Assembly: GCA_037444305.1 (NCBI GenBank)
Contig: JBBIMP010000031.1
Location: 1-64,000, forward strand
Direction: 5' to 3'
From: JBBIMP01 sp037444305
GTDB taxonomy: Bacteria; Acidobacteriota; UBA6911
DNA length: 64,000 nt
Part shown: piece by piece, positions 18,127 through 26,312 of the stretch
Numbering within the stretch: position 1 is the stretch's first letter
Layout: the number at the start of each line of letters is the position of its first letter
The notes under the pieces: model-generated
The model's database searches: none
Seen by the model: the letters and a program-made list of their open reading frames with translations, nothing else
Told to the model about the DNA's origin: nothing
Position numbers and translations under genes: made by a program

Positions 18127-18546
18127 CTAGCTTTCCCCTTCTTCGGACAGTTCGTTCATGATGCTGTCCAGGATCCCGTTCACGAACTGCGCCGATTCGA
18201 CGGTGGAGAACTTCTTGGCGATCTCCAGCGCCTCGTTGATGACCACCGTGCCCGGCGTGGTGCTTTCATCCAGCAGTTCGAATACGGCGAGTCTCAGGAT
18301 ATTCCGGTCGACGGCGGCCATGCGGCTGACCCGCCAGTGGCGCGCGTGCTGCTGAATTCTGGCGTCGATCTCCCTTTTGCGGGCGATGCTCCCCTTGAAC
18401 AGGCGGTCGGCGAAGTCGCGCACCTTCGCGGGGTGCTGGTTCATCTGCCAGTAGGTCCGGAGGACCTCCTCCGGGTCCACCCTGCCCACCTCGTGTTCGT
18501 AAAGCATCTGGAGCGCGCACTCGCGCCCGACTCTTCTTATGCCCAT
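18127..18546 (-). CDS. nusB: Transcription antitermination factor NusB
   Basis: NusB binds boxA RNA with NusE (S10) and promotes rRNA antitermination. The 139-residue all-helical protein shows RRVGRECALQMLYEHEVG at the start, WRVSRMAAVDRNILRLAVFELL in the middle and TPGTVVINEALEIAKKFSTVESAQFVNGILD near the end, all diagnostic. The order ribH-nusB is widespread, which supports the operon. Confidence 0.97.
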   Translation of the reverse strand: MGIRRVGRECALQMLYEHEVGRVDPEEVLRTYWQMNQHPAKVRDFADRLFKGSIARKREIDARIQQHARHWRVSRMAAVDRNILRLAVFELLDESTTPGTVVINEALEIAKKFSTVESAQFVNGILDSIMNELSEEGES

Positions 18547-18603
18547 TTCGCTTGGTTCTGCCCCGGTTGCGGAATCGAGATGCCCCGAGCTCCCGCCTGC
18601 GGC

Positions 18604-19068
18604 CTAGAGCTGCTTGAGGACCTGGACGGTTTCTATCGCGGACATGGCCGCATCGAATCCCTTGTTGCCGGCCTTCAGACCCGCCCTCTCGATCGCCTGC
18701 TCGGTTGCGTTGCAGGTCAGGATGCCGTAGGCCACCGGGATGCCGGCCTCGGTGCTGAGCGCGGCGAGCGCCTTGGTGACGGCGGAGGCGATGTATTCGA
18801 AGTGAGGTGTCTCGCCGCGGATGAGCGCGCCGAGGCAGATCACCGCATCGTGCTTTTTCGTGGCCGCGAGTTTTTTTGCGGCCAGCGGTATCTCGAACGA
18901 GCCGGGCACCCAGACCACGGTGATGTCGTCGGGCTGGGCTCCGTTCCGTTCCAGGGCGTCGAGCGCGCCTTTAAGCAGCCGGTTGCTGATGAGTGAGTTG
19001 AATCTGCTGATGACGATCGCGAAGCGGCTCCCTTTCGCGTCGAGTTGCCCTTGAATGATCCTAGCCAT
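18604..19068 (-). CDS. ribH: 6,7-dimethyl-8-ribityllumazine synthase
   Basis: RibH condenses 5-amino-6-ribitylamino-uracil with 3,4-dihydroxybutanone phosphate in riboflavin synthesis and forms icosahedral or pentameric shells. The 154-residue protein has the early substrate-binding RFN (residues 22-24), VPGSFEIP at 54-61, GALIRGETPHFEYI with the catalytic His89, and PVAYGILTCNATEQAIERAG. ATG 19068 is preferred over an upstream start at 19101 because GGGGAGAA precedes it and it matches the family N-terminus. Other rib genes are not in the window. Confidence 0.97.
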   Translation of the reverse strand: MARIIQGQLDAKGSRFAIVISRFNSLISNRLLKGALDALERNGAQPDDITVVWVPGSFEIPLAAKKLAATKKHDAVICLGALIRGETPHFEYIASAVTKALAALSTEAGIPVAYGILTCNATEQAIERAGLKAGNKGFDAAMSAIETVQVLKQL

Positions 19069-19339
19069 AGTGTTCTCCCCACGCCGGTTCAGGGCACCCA
19101 TTCTGCAAGAGAGCCCGGCTCAATACAAGCCCAAATCAGGACACTGTTGGGGAAGTGGCGGCGGCGGCAACCCAAGGCGGACAAGCGCGAGCAGAGACGG
19201 ACAATGACGCCGGGGAAGGCGTCGCTCTCCAGCAGGATTCGCTGACCTGTGCGATGCAAGCGCCATTGTCCTTGCCGCTGCGGTGCCCGGCGCAGGCCGT
19301 ATTCGTTTGGGAGTCACCTTCACCCAGATGGGCAGGCCA

Positions 19340-19567
19340 TTAATCCGAATCAGCTTGATCGCCTAAAGCCTTTTCTTTTGTTGTTTTGGTCGCTTGGCCA
19401 AGGACAGCGCGAATCTCCCTGGCCAACATCTCCGCGGTAAAGGGCTTTTGGATCAAGACATGTGGGCCATCTGTCGGGCCTTGGTCTTGGACCGCTTCCT
19501 CGTCGTGGCTATCCCCATCGGCTTCGTTATCGCTCTTGGGTTTCTCGGACGGAGTTTTTGGTGTCAT
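19340..19567 (-). CDS. 75-residue acidic protein carrying a response-regulator receiver tail
   Basis: ATG 19567 is preceded by a good ribosome binding site (AGGAGAAACC). The first 33 residues are very rich in Asp, Glu, Lys, Ser and Pro. They are followed by HVLIQKPFTAEMLAREIRAVLGQ, the pattern of the last beta-strand and helix of a receiver domain (the conserved Lys-Pro and the alpha-5 helix). The phospho-acceptor part of the domain is missing. It may be the remnant of a larger hybrid kinase or regulator, or a small protein that reuses that helix. An upstream extension to 19684 in the same frame has no recognisable content. No function is proposed. Confidence 0.45.
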   Translation of the reverse strand: MTPKTPSEKPKSDNEADGDSHDEEAVQDQGPTDGPHVLIQKPFTAEMLAREIRAVLGQATKTTKEKALGDQADSD

Positions 19568-19698
19568 GGTTTCTCCTAGTCCGCTGCCTGGGCCAGGCTC
19601 GAGATCAGCGTGGCAGGATCGTGCTTGTTCCAGGATTTTACTCCACTTTTGAGGCCATGGCTGTGCAGAATCAGGTCTGGCCAAAGGATCGGTTCTGG

Positions 19699-19875
19699 AA
19701 CCCGTCGCCGGCGCTCCGGGCTCCGTTTACTCCCGGCCGACAACAGCGATTGGCGAAAGCGGCCGCGGCGAACGCCAGTGAGCGGTCGGGTGACACAGTC
19801 AAGTAACGCAACCCGTCGCCGGCGCTCCGGGCTCCGTTTACTCCCGGCCGACAACAGCGATTGGCGAAAGCGGCC
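19699..19875. repeat. Tandem pair of an interspersed repeat (111-base period)
   Basis: A 66-base unit beginning AACCCGTCGCCGGCGCTCC occurs at 19699-19764 and, essentially unchanged, at 19810-19875. The spacer (19765-19809) contains AGTGAGCGGTCGGGTGACAC, which is also part of the repeat family at 36226-36420 and, inverted, at 49401-49515. The zone from the end of the receiver-tail gene (19568) to 20123 holds no supported gene apart from this repeat. Confidence 0.85.
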
Positions 19876-20123
19876 ACGGCTGGCTCAGTGTCTGGCCGAC
19901 CAGCGTGGTTTGCGGGGAGAGAATGGCGGCAACCATTCCGACCTCCTCCGATTCGAGTTCGGGCATTGCCCCTGCCATTCCCTCCTCGACCGTGAGGCTC
20001 TGGAAATCCTGCAGAGTGGTCAGGTTTTCGAGCTTTCCCTGCACCAGCAGCGTGTCGCCCATCTGCAGCGGAACCTCAGATAACAACCACAAATCCGGAT
20101 TTGCCTCGCGGGAACCCCTCCGG

Positions 20124-22681
20124 CTAGAAATTGAGCCAGTACGCAAGCTTGACCAACAGAACGTTGTGGGCGGGAGCGCTGAAGACTCCTCCGAAGTCAC
20201 GACCGAAACGGAAATCCCCCAACCCTTCGATGTAGTCCTCCCGGCCCTGCTGCCAGACCACGAAGAGCGTCGAGCCGGGCCGGTACTCCCAGCGCAGGAC
20301 GTTGGTGGTGCGGAAGGAGAGGAAGCGAAAATCGGGATTCCTGTCGTAGGAGACGGATGCGTACCGGTCGGGGTAGTTTTCAGCGCGCCCGTTGACCAGC
20401 TCCTTGAAGTTCGCGTAGTCGCCGGCCGAAACGAAGGGCTCGGCATAGACCTGGAGCGACAGAGTCGGGGTTATGGTGTAGTTCACCCGGAAGGTCATCG
20501 AGAGCGTGTTCTGTTCCAGGCGGCCGAATACGTAGCGGGATCCCTTGCTGCCGGAAAGGTTCTGCAGCCACTGCGTGTCGTCGTGGTTGCGGAAGTAGCG
20601 CGCGCCCAGCCCCAGCGACACCGCCGGCGCCGGCCGGAAGGTGATGCTGGGAGTGACTTCCACCACCTGCGTCCCCTGGCGGTCATTCTGCAGGAAAAAC
20701 ATCCAGCGGCCGTAAGCCTTCTTCCGGTCGTCCGTGTGGACATAGTGCCAGAAGCTGAAGTTGCCGTTGCGCAGGCCGCCCGGACCGCCCCGTGTCAGCC
20801 GGTCGCTGAAACCGCGGGCGTTTATGTTGACGCCTGCGCCCGTTCTCCAGTTGTTTTGGAAGTGTGCGTGGGCGTTGATGTTCCCGCCGCTGGACATCCG
20901 GTCGCCGTCGAAATTCCACCCCGCCCACTGGTTGAAGTTGATCCGGAAGCTGCGCAGGTGCTTCGATGGCTTGTCCCGCCGCCACTGCAGCCAGTTCGAG
21001 ACCGTCTTCTCGTCGGCGCGGCGCATGTAGCCGAGATCGTTGATGTCGAAGCCGGGGCTCTTGAAGGAGACATTGGAGCTGAAGCGCAGCTTCTCGCCTC
21101 CGATCCTGCTCATCGATAGGGCGAGGCTGTGGCCGTTCAGGGAAGTGGCAAAAGGATCATAGTCGATGTGCCCGGCGTCCGGACGCTGGAAGCTGTGGGT
21201 GTTGCTGCGCTGGAGCCGGTCGATGGCTTCGGCGTCGCCGCGGATTGTACTGCCCGCCCAGTATCCGCTGACGCTGTACCGTTTGCCGAGCCGCCAATCC
21301 CAGTCGATGCCCCCGGTGTAGGCCTGTTCCGGCAGAATGCGAACGGGCTCGGCCAGCCTCCGGTTGGTGGCCGTGATCATGAAGCCGATGGAGGACTGGT
21401 TGGCGAATTCACGCCGGGCGCGCCCGACCGAGTAGTGCGTGGAGGGTTCGGCCATGACCTCGTATCTGGAGGAGTTCTCGGCAATCGACGCGTGCTCGGC
21501 GGCGGTCAGCGCATTGAGCGCGCCCACCGAGAAGCCTCCGACGCGGCCGGTAATCTTGGCGGCGCCCAGGATGGTTGTCTGCGGCGGGGTGAATGAGAAT
21601 CCTCCCGCGGGCGCGCCGGCCGGGATCTGCGGGCGCCGGCCAATGCGGCGGGAATAGAACAGGCCGGTGCACTCGCCGTCGCTGCAATCGATGTCGAACC
21701 GGAATACTCCGGAACCTTCCACGAAAAACGGCCGGCGCTCGGCAAAGAAAGTTTCGAAGGCGCTCAGGTTGAGGACGGCAGGATCCGCTTCGACCTGGCC
21801 GAAATCGGGGTTGAGGGTTCCGGTGAGGGTGAGCCCGGGGGTGAGCGCATACTTGAAGTCCAGTCCGGCGGATGCTTCGGCGTCCCTGCCCTTGACGAAG
21901 GGATTGCCGGCGCTCTCCGGGCTGGTCTTGATGCGGCCGATCGAATAGGGAATGGCCTCGAGGCGTTCCGGGGGCGCGTCAATTCGAGGCCCTTGATATC
22001 GCCGAACGACGACACGATGCCGCTGGCGCTTTTGGAGAGATGTGGCCAGCAGGAGGTCTCGTTGAGGCGCGCTATATTTCTCACAATTGCGATGCCAAAA
22101 TCAGTATTGCCTTTGGATTTGAAGCGCAGCTGGGAGAAAGGAATGCGGAACTCGGCCGCCCAGCCCTCGGTGTTCCTGACCACCGCTGCATCCCAGACGG
22201 CATCCCAGCTTGAATCCTCCCCGTGGCCGTCGTTGAAGTAGTACCTGTCCCTCTTGACACCTGCGGGGTTCACCGCGAATTCATAAGCGGTGCGGTGATC
22301 GTGGTAGGAGTCCACCATGATGCTGATCCAATCCGACGGGGAGTGGGCATCGCGGCGCGTCATATGGCCGACGATTTTCGACGGCTCGGGATCGAATGCC
22401 TGGACGGCCACATACAGGGACGCACCATCATAAGCGAACCGTGCCTCTGTTTTATAGCTTGCCGGTGCACCATCGTTCGGCTCCCATTGAAGGAATCCTT
22501 GCATGACCTTCGCGTTCTGCCAGACGGGCTCTGAAATTATTCCGTCCAGATGGATGGGGCCGTGACCGTTGAGGGAAATGGCTTCAATCGTCGGAGGGGT
22601 GTTTCCCGCCGGCGCGGCTTCTGGGTGTATGTGGAATGATGCCAGGTACAGCAGGATCAGACTTAATGAACCGGTAATCAC
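20124..22681 (-). pseudogene. DUF5916 outer-membrane-type protein, interrupted by a frameshift
   Basis: Two minus-strand frames together encode one protein of about 850 residues. The first (GTG 22681) has a signal-like N-terminus (MITGSLSLILLYLASFH). A carbohydrate-binding CBM9-like domain follows (IHLDGIISEPVWQNAKVM, ARFAYDGASLYVAVQAFD, WAAEFRIPFSQLRF). The protein then continues only after a shift at a run of five Gs on the plus strand (21970-21974). One extra base there restores PERLEAIPYSIGRI and then RPFFVEGSGVFRF, a DUF5916 hallmark. The second frame is a membrane beta-barrel-like region ending VKLAYWLNF. Function in the family is not established; outer-membrane location is likely. Either the gene is broken or one base is missing from the assembly. 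The rest is open and well conserved in character. Confidence 0.8.
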
Positions 22682-22869
22682 TATGATGCATGTCCTTTCT
22701 CTGCCTCTCCTTCGAATTCCGATTGCTACAGACGTAAACCTGCGACGAAAAGTTTGAGAAAAAATTACGGGTGGGGATCTGCGGGGGCATCAGTGGCGCG
22801 CCCCGGATTGGCCGATGCTGACATGGGGGCAGAGCAAAGTCTCGGTCTGTGCCGCAAAAGTATCTGGTG

Positions 22870-22959
22870 TCAGGGCGCCCGCACGCAGCGAACCCCCTCC
22901 AATCCCTCGAAGTCGGCGTCCTGGCTCCAGAGCGTGGCGCCGTAGGTTCGCGCGCCTGT
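22870..22959 (-). pseudogene. PIN-domain toxin, C-terminal fragment
   Basis: The last 29 codons of this frame read ARTYGATLWSQDADFEGLEGV and a few more residues, the typical end of PIN toxins of the DADFE.L.GV type, with the third acidic cluster intact. Nothing upstream in the frame looks like the rest of a PIN domain, so only the 3' end survives. It lies next to a fragment of a different gene (22959-23060). Confidence 0.55.
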
Positions 22960-23060
22960 CAGGCGCGCGGCTTTGGGGGAGCCCACCGGCTGTGAAATGC
23001 GCGATTGATCTCCTGGATATCGAATCGATCCGGATCGCAGTCTTCGCCGATCCACTCCAG
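22959..23060 (-). pseudogene. Plasmid pRiA4b ORF-3-like protein, C-terminal fragment
   Basis: In a second minus-strand frame LEWIGEDCDPDRFDIQEINR can be read. It resembles the C-terminal signature of pRiA4b ORF-3 family proteins (EW.G.DFDPE.FD...VN). An in-frame TAG directly precedes it (23061-23063), and the frame ends at a TGA at 22959. The remaining parts of the gene are absent. The intergenic stretch 22682-23394 therefore holds fragments of at least two dead genes and no intact one. Confidence 0.45.
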
Positions 23061-23341
23061 CTACTTGATAGGCTTTAGTTTCCACAGTCTCACCTCGCGC
23101 TTGGTTGAAAAGCGTCCACACGTTCGGGTGTAAAATCCAGACCACGATTTCCTGCCAGCAACGCATTATAGATTCAACCGGAATTGCAGGCTATTCCCCG
23201 AAGAAGCAGGATTGCAGGTTCGGCATCTGATTCCGGATGCGGCCTGCGGCATGAGAGCCCCATTTGCTCCGTTTAAATCGGAATGCTTGATCGGGCCTGC
23301 GGGAAAACAATGCCAGTAGGATAGAGCAGCCCTTTGTGGTA

Positions 23342-23365
23342 TACGTGTTGTGCGTGATTCACGTA
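23342..23365 (+). promoter_or_regulatory. Inverted repeat upstream of the antitoxin gene
   Basis: TACGTG (23342-23347) and CACGTA (23360-23365) are inverted arms. Inside them CGTGATTCACG (23353-23363) is a second small palindrome. The site lies 30-55 bases before the antitoxin start, where a toxin-antitoxin autorepression operator would be expected. No clear -35/-10 pair was assigned. Confidence 0.35.
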
Positions 23366-23394
23366 ATTTACGCGACATTTTGGGGGTTAGTACT

Positions 23395-23634
23395 ATGTCT
23401 GAAGGGCAAAACCTTACCCTGCACCTTGATCGCGATATCATCCGCAAGGCAAAAATACTGGCTGCGAAAAGGGGAACATCAATCAGCGGTCTCGTCGCGG
23501 AGGAGTTGGTGCGAATCGTCGGGGAGGACGAAGCATACGAGGCGGCCGCGCGCGCGGCGCTTGCACTCCTGGACAAAGGTTTTCATCTTGGTGGCGAGAT
23601 TCGGGTGAGCAGGGACGAACTTCATGAACGATAG
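23395..23634 (+). CDS. Antitoxin of a VapBC-type pair (DUF6364-like)
   Basis: The 79-residue protein starts MSEGQNLTLHLDRDIIRKAKILAAKRGTS, the ribbon-helix-helix DNA-binding N-terminus found in such antitoxins (beta strand LTLHLD, then the helix IRKAKILAAKRG). A second helix SISGLVAEELVRIVG and an acidic tail that would bind the toxin follow. ATG 23395 has GGGGG about nine bases upstream. The gene overlaps the toxin gene by 11 bases, the usual coupling. It would neutralise the PIN toxin and repress its own promoter. Confidence 0.82.
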   Translation: MSEGQNLTLHLDRDIIRKAKILAAKRGTSISGLVAEELVRIVGEDEAYEAAARAALALLDKGFHLGGEIRVSRDELHER

Positions 23635-24043
23635 GGTCTTTGTAGATTCGAACATCCTCATCTACGCTCATGATGCGGATGCCGGAACCCGGCATGAGAA
23701 AGCCGCGGATCTACTGCGTCAACTCTGGCAGAAGCGAAACGGCATCCTCAGCACGCAGGTGCTGCAGGAATTCTACGTCAATGTCACGCGAAAGATCCCG
23801 AAGCCGCTGCCGAAGGCTGCGGCGCGCGAGATTATCCGGAACTACACGCTGTGGATTGTCGAAACCATCGACGGTGCTGACGTAGTGCGAGCCTCCGAGA
23901 TCGAGGAGCAAGACCGGGTCAACTTCTGGGATGCCTTGATCATGGTTGCGGCGGCCAAGGCCGGCGCTTCACGAATCCTTTCCGAGGACTTGCAGGCAGG
24001 CCAAAGCATCGCGGGCGTGCTCGTCGAGAATCCTTTTTCTTGA
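23624..24043 (+). CDS. PIN-domain ribonuclease toxin (VapC family)
   Basis: The 139-residue protein has all the acidic residues expected for a PIN nuclease. These are Asp8 in VFVDSNILIYAHD, the Glu in STQVLQEFYVNV, the Asp in NFWDALIMVAAAKAG, and the end SRILSEDLQAGQ. It would cleave tRNA or other RNA when not bound by the antitoxin. It begins inside the antitoxin gene. In contrast to the vapC remnant at 90-542 and the PIN fragment at 22870-22959, this copy appears intact. Confidence 0.88.
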   Translation: MNDRVFVDSNILIYAHDADAGTRHEKAADLLRQLWQKRNGILSTQVLQEFYVNVTRKIPKPLPKAAAREIIRNYTLWIVETIDGADVVRASEIEEQDRVNFWDALIMVAAAKAGASRILSEDLQAGQSIAGVLVENPFS

Positions 24044-24175
24044 GTTCAGGCCGGGGGGCTCGCAGACAGCGCAGCAGGTTGTTCAACGAAGGCTGGCCGG
24101 CCGCGGGCCGATTCGCCGTCTGGAAAGTTCTCTGCCCGCAGTCGTAATGCATGGCCGGCATTGTCTGGATCGCAG

Positions 24176-25480
24176 TCAGAAGCGCTCGAACAGGAGTTTG
24201 AAAAAATCCCGCGTGGTGCGGCCGCTCGTGCAGACAGGCCGGCCCACCAGGCGCTCAACGTCCTTCACCCTCAGGTTGTCCACCAGCAGGCCATCCACGC
24301 GGGATACGGCTTCGTGGGGTACTATGGCAAAGTCACCCGGGCCGGCGGCGCGCAGCGCTTCGGCGATGTCGCGGCCGCCCAGCAGGCCGGCTACCGTGAT
24401 GGAACGGCCCATGAACAGGTTCTCCACCGCCACGACGCGCAGACTGGATCCGAACCGCGCGTTGAATCTTTCGATGGATTTTTCCAGGAACGGATGGAAG
24501 AGGGTCCCGGTTGCGATCGTTCCCCGCAGACCGGACCTCGGCTTGCGCCTGCGCTGCATCTCCCGCTCGAAATCGTCCAGGAAACGCCGCACCATCCCGA
24601 TGCCGTCTTCGATCTGGGCAAACTCGTCGTAGTCCGGCGCCTCGGGCAGGGGGACTCCGCCCTGGATGTAAAACTCGTCCGCGAGGTAGGCGAAGGTCTT
24701 CCCCGTCTCCTTTTTGAAGCGCTCCTGCCAGGGCGACACGGTGCGGATGATTTTACGGCAGTAGGCGGGGGTGACGGGGGCGAACCTTTCATGGGTCGTG
24801 CCGTGACGGGACAGTCCGAGCGGGACGATGGCCACGGAGTCCACCCCGGGGTGAAGGGCGCCGAGGTCGGCAACGGTCTTCTCCAGGTGCTCGCCGTCGT
24901 TGATCCCCGGCATGAGCACGACCTGCGTGTGCAGGCGTATGCCGCCGTCGATGAGCTTCCGCATTTTCCGGTCCAGGTCGTCCAGCTTGCGCCGGCCGAG
25001 CATGCGCGCGCGGAGGACGGGATCGGTGGCGTGAACCGAGACATAGAGGGGCGAAAGCGCCTGCGCGATGATCCGGTCCAGTTCCCTCTCCGGCAGGTTG
25101 GTCAGCGTGACGTAGTTGCCGTAGAGGAAGGACAGGCGGTAGTCGTCGTCCTTGAGCCTCAGTGCCGGCCGCGCTTCCGGCGGCAATTGGTCGATGAAGC
25201 AGAACAGGCATTCGTTGTTGCAGGTGCGCGTCCGGAAGTCCTCGACCCTGATCCCCAGGGGGCGGCCCCCGGAGAGATCGACTTCAATCCGCTCCTCGGT
25301 CCCGCCGGCCTTCAGCAACCTGAGTTCGACCAACTCCTCCGCGAGGTGAAACTTGAGAGCGATCTCGTCCGGAACCGGGTAGCCGTCGATCGAGACTATC
25401 ACGTCGCCCGGCGCGAGGCCGATTTCGCGGCCGAGCGCGCCGTCCTCAACCTCGAGGATCCTCAGACCCTTCTCCGCCAC
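24176..25480 (-). CDS. DUF512-family protein: PDZ-like domain plus radical-SAM-like core
   Basis: The 434-residue protein starts at GTG 25480, which has GGAGG six bases upstream. Residues 1-70 resemble a PDZ domain (LAPGDVIVSIDGYPVPDEIAL). The CX3CX2C motif C87-N-N-E-C91-L-F-C94 is of the radical SAM type, and RLSFLYGNYVTLTNL and YVSVHATDPVLRARML follow. The C-terminal half is the DUF512 domain (RFGSSLRVVAVENLFMGRSITVAGLLGG). Family members are conserved across anaerobes and Firmicutes, but the reaction is not known to me. It overlaps pgsA by 35 bases. Confidence 0.88.
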   Translation of the reverse strand: MAEKGLRILEVEDGALGREIGLAPGDVIVSIDGYPVPDEIALKFHLAEELVELRLLKAGGTEERIEVDLSGGRPLGIRVEDFRTRTCNNECLFCFIDQLPPEARPALRLKDDDYRLSFLYGNYVTLTNLPERELDRIIAQALSPLYVSVHATDPVLRARMLGRRKLDDLDRKMRKLIDGGIRLHTQVVLMPGINDGEHLEKTVADLGALHPGVDSVAIVPLGLSRHGTTHERFAPVTPAYCRKIIRTVSPWQERFKKETGKTFAYLADEFYIQGGVPLPEAPDYDEFAQIEDGIGMVRRFLDDFEREMQRRRKPRSGLRGTIATGTLFHPFLEKSIERFNARFGSSLRVVAVENLFMGRSITVAGLLGGRDIAEALRAAGPGDFAIVPHEAVSRVDGLLVDNLRVKDVERLVGRPVCTSGRTTRDFFKLLFERF

Positions 25481-26048
25481 CTACTACCTCCGATTCCTGG
25501 TAGGAAACCATGATCTTGACCGATAGGTGAAAATAATTGAAGCCGGAAATCACCGTGAGGGCAAGCGTGGCATACACCAGCGGGAGGAAGACCGCCTTTC
25601 CCACGAGCGGCGTGAGGTTGGCCGTCATGGCCGCTCCGATCGTGAGCAGCTGGGCGGTGGTCGTGTATTTCCCGAGACGGGTCGGTGGAAACTTGGTGTG
25701 GCCCGTCTGGAGGTGGATGATGAGGACGGCGAGCGCGATGAGGAAATCGCGGCTGATGCAGGTGATGGTCAGCCACACCGGGATGTGCAGGGCAACAGGC
25801 ACGGAAGGGACGCTCAGCGTCACCAGGGCCGCGGTGATGAGCAGTTTGTCGGCCATCGGGTCCAGGTAGGACCCCAGCGCCGTGTGCTGCTGGAGTCTTC
25901 GCGCGAGCAGCCCGTCCAGCATGTCGGTGATCGCCGCAATTGCGAACAACAGCAGCGCCGCGCGGGGATGGCCGTAAACGAGCAGGAGAACGAAACAGGG
26001 GATGAAGATCATCCTCAGAATCGTGAGCTGGTTGGCATAGGTGAGCAC
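25446..26048 (-). CDS. pgsA: CDP-diacylglycerol-glycerol-3-phosphate 3-phosphatidyltransferase-like enzyme
   Basis: The 200-residue integral membrane enzyme belongs to the CDP-alcohol phosphatidyltransferase family; PgsA makes phosphatidylglycerol phosphate. The catalytic motif D-x2-D-G-x2-A-R-x8-G-x3-D-x3-D is present in DMLDGLLARRLQQHTALGSY followed by LDPMADKLL. Several hydrophobic helices follow. The start is GTG 26048, with GGAGG about ten bases upstream and the family-typical YANQLTILRM. The open frame continues upstream, but that part is not protein-like. Other phosphatidyltransferases share the motif, so the exact acceptor is inferred from NQLTILRM and size. Confidence 0.9.
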   Translation of the reverse strand: MLTYANQLTILRMIFIPCFVLLLVYGHPRAALLLFAIAAITDMLDGLLARRLQQHTALGSYLDPMADKLLITAALVTLSVPSVPVALHIPVWLTITCISRDFLIALAVLIIHLQTGHTKFPPTRLGKYTTTAQLLTIGAAMTANLTPLVGKAVFLPLVYATLALTVISGFNYFHLSVKIMVSYQESEVVGGGEGSEDPRG

Positions 26049-26312
26049 GCTGTCTTTTCCTCCCCCTCCCCGAGGCTTCCCATCAGGCCCCGGCTCCCCG
26101 CGGCTGTCACTGCCGAAACCTTCAAAAGCCAAGCCGGGGAGGGCCTTGCGGCCTTCAGCCCCGGGAAGCCTGAAGACAACATTGTATCCACAAGGGCGGG
26201 CACAAGGAATACTTCTCGAAATGCCGCCGTGGTCCGATAAGTAGGTGGGGTTCATCGCGGCGGAGGTCCGGGATACGGGAAGAAGTGTGCCGCGCCCTGC
26301 ACAAGGGGAATC

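Noticed and set aside
19699..19875. Possible CRISPR array
   Set aside because: Only two units with a 45-base spacer that itself belongs to the repeat family; no cas genes.
23624..23634. Possible frameshift between antitoxin and toxin
   Set aside because: An 11-base overlap of intact frames is normal for toxin-antitoxin pairs; both proteins are complete.
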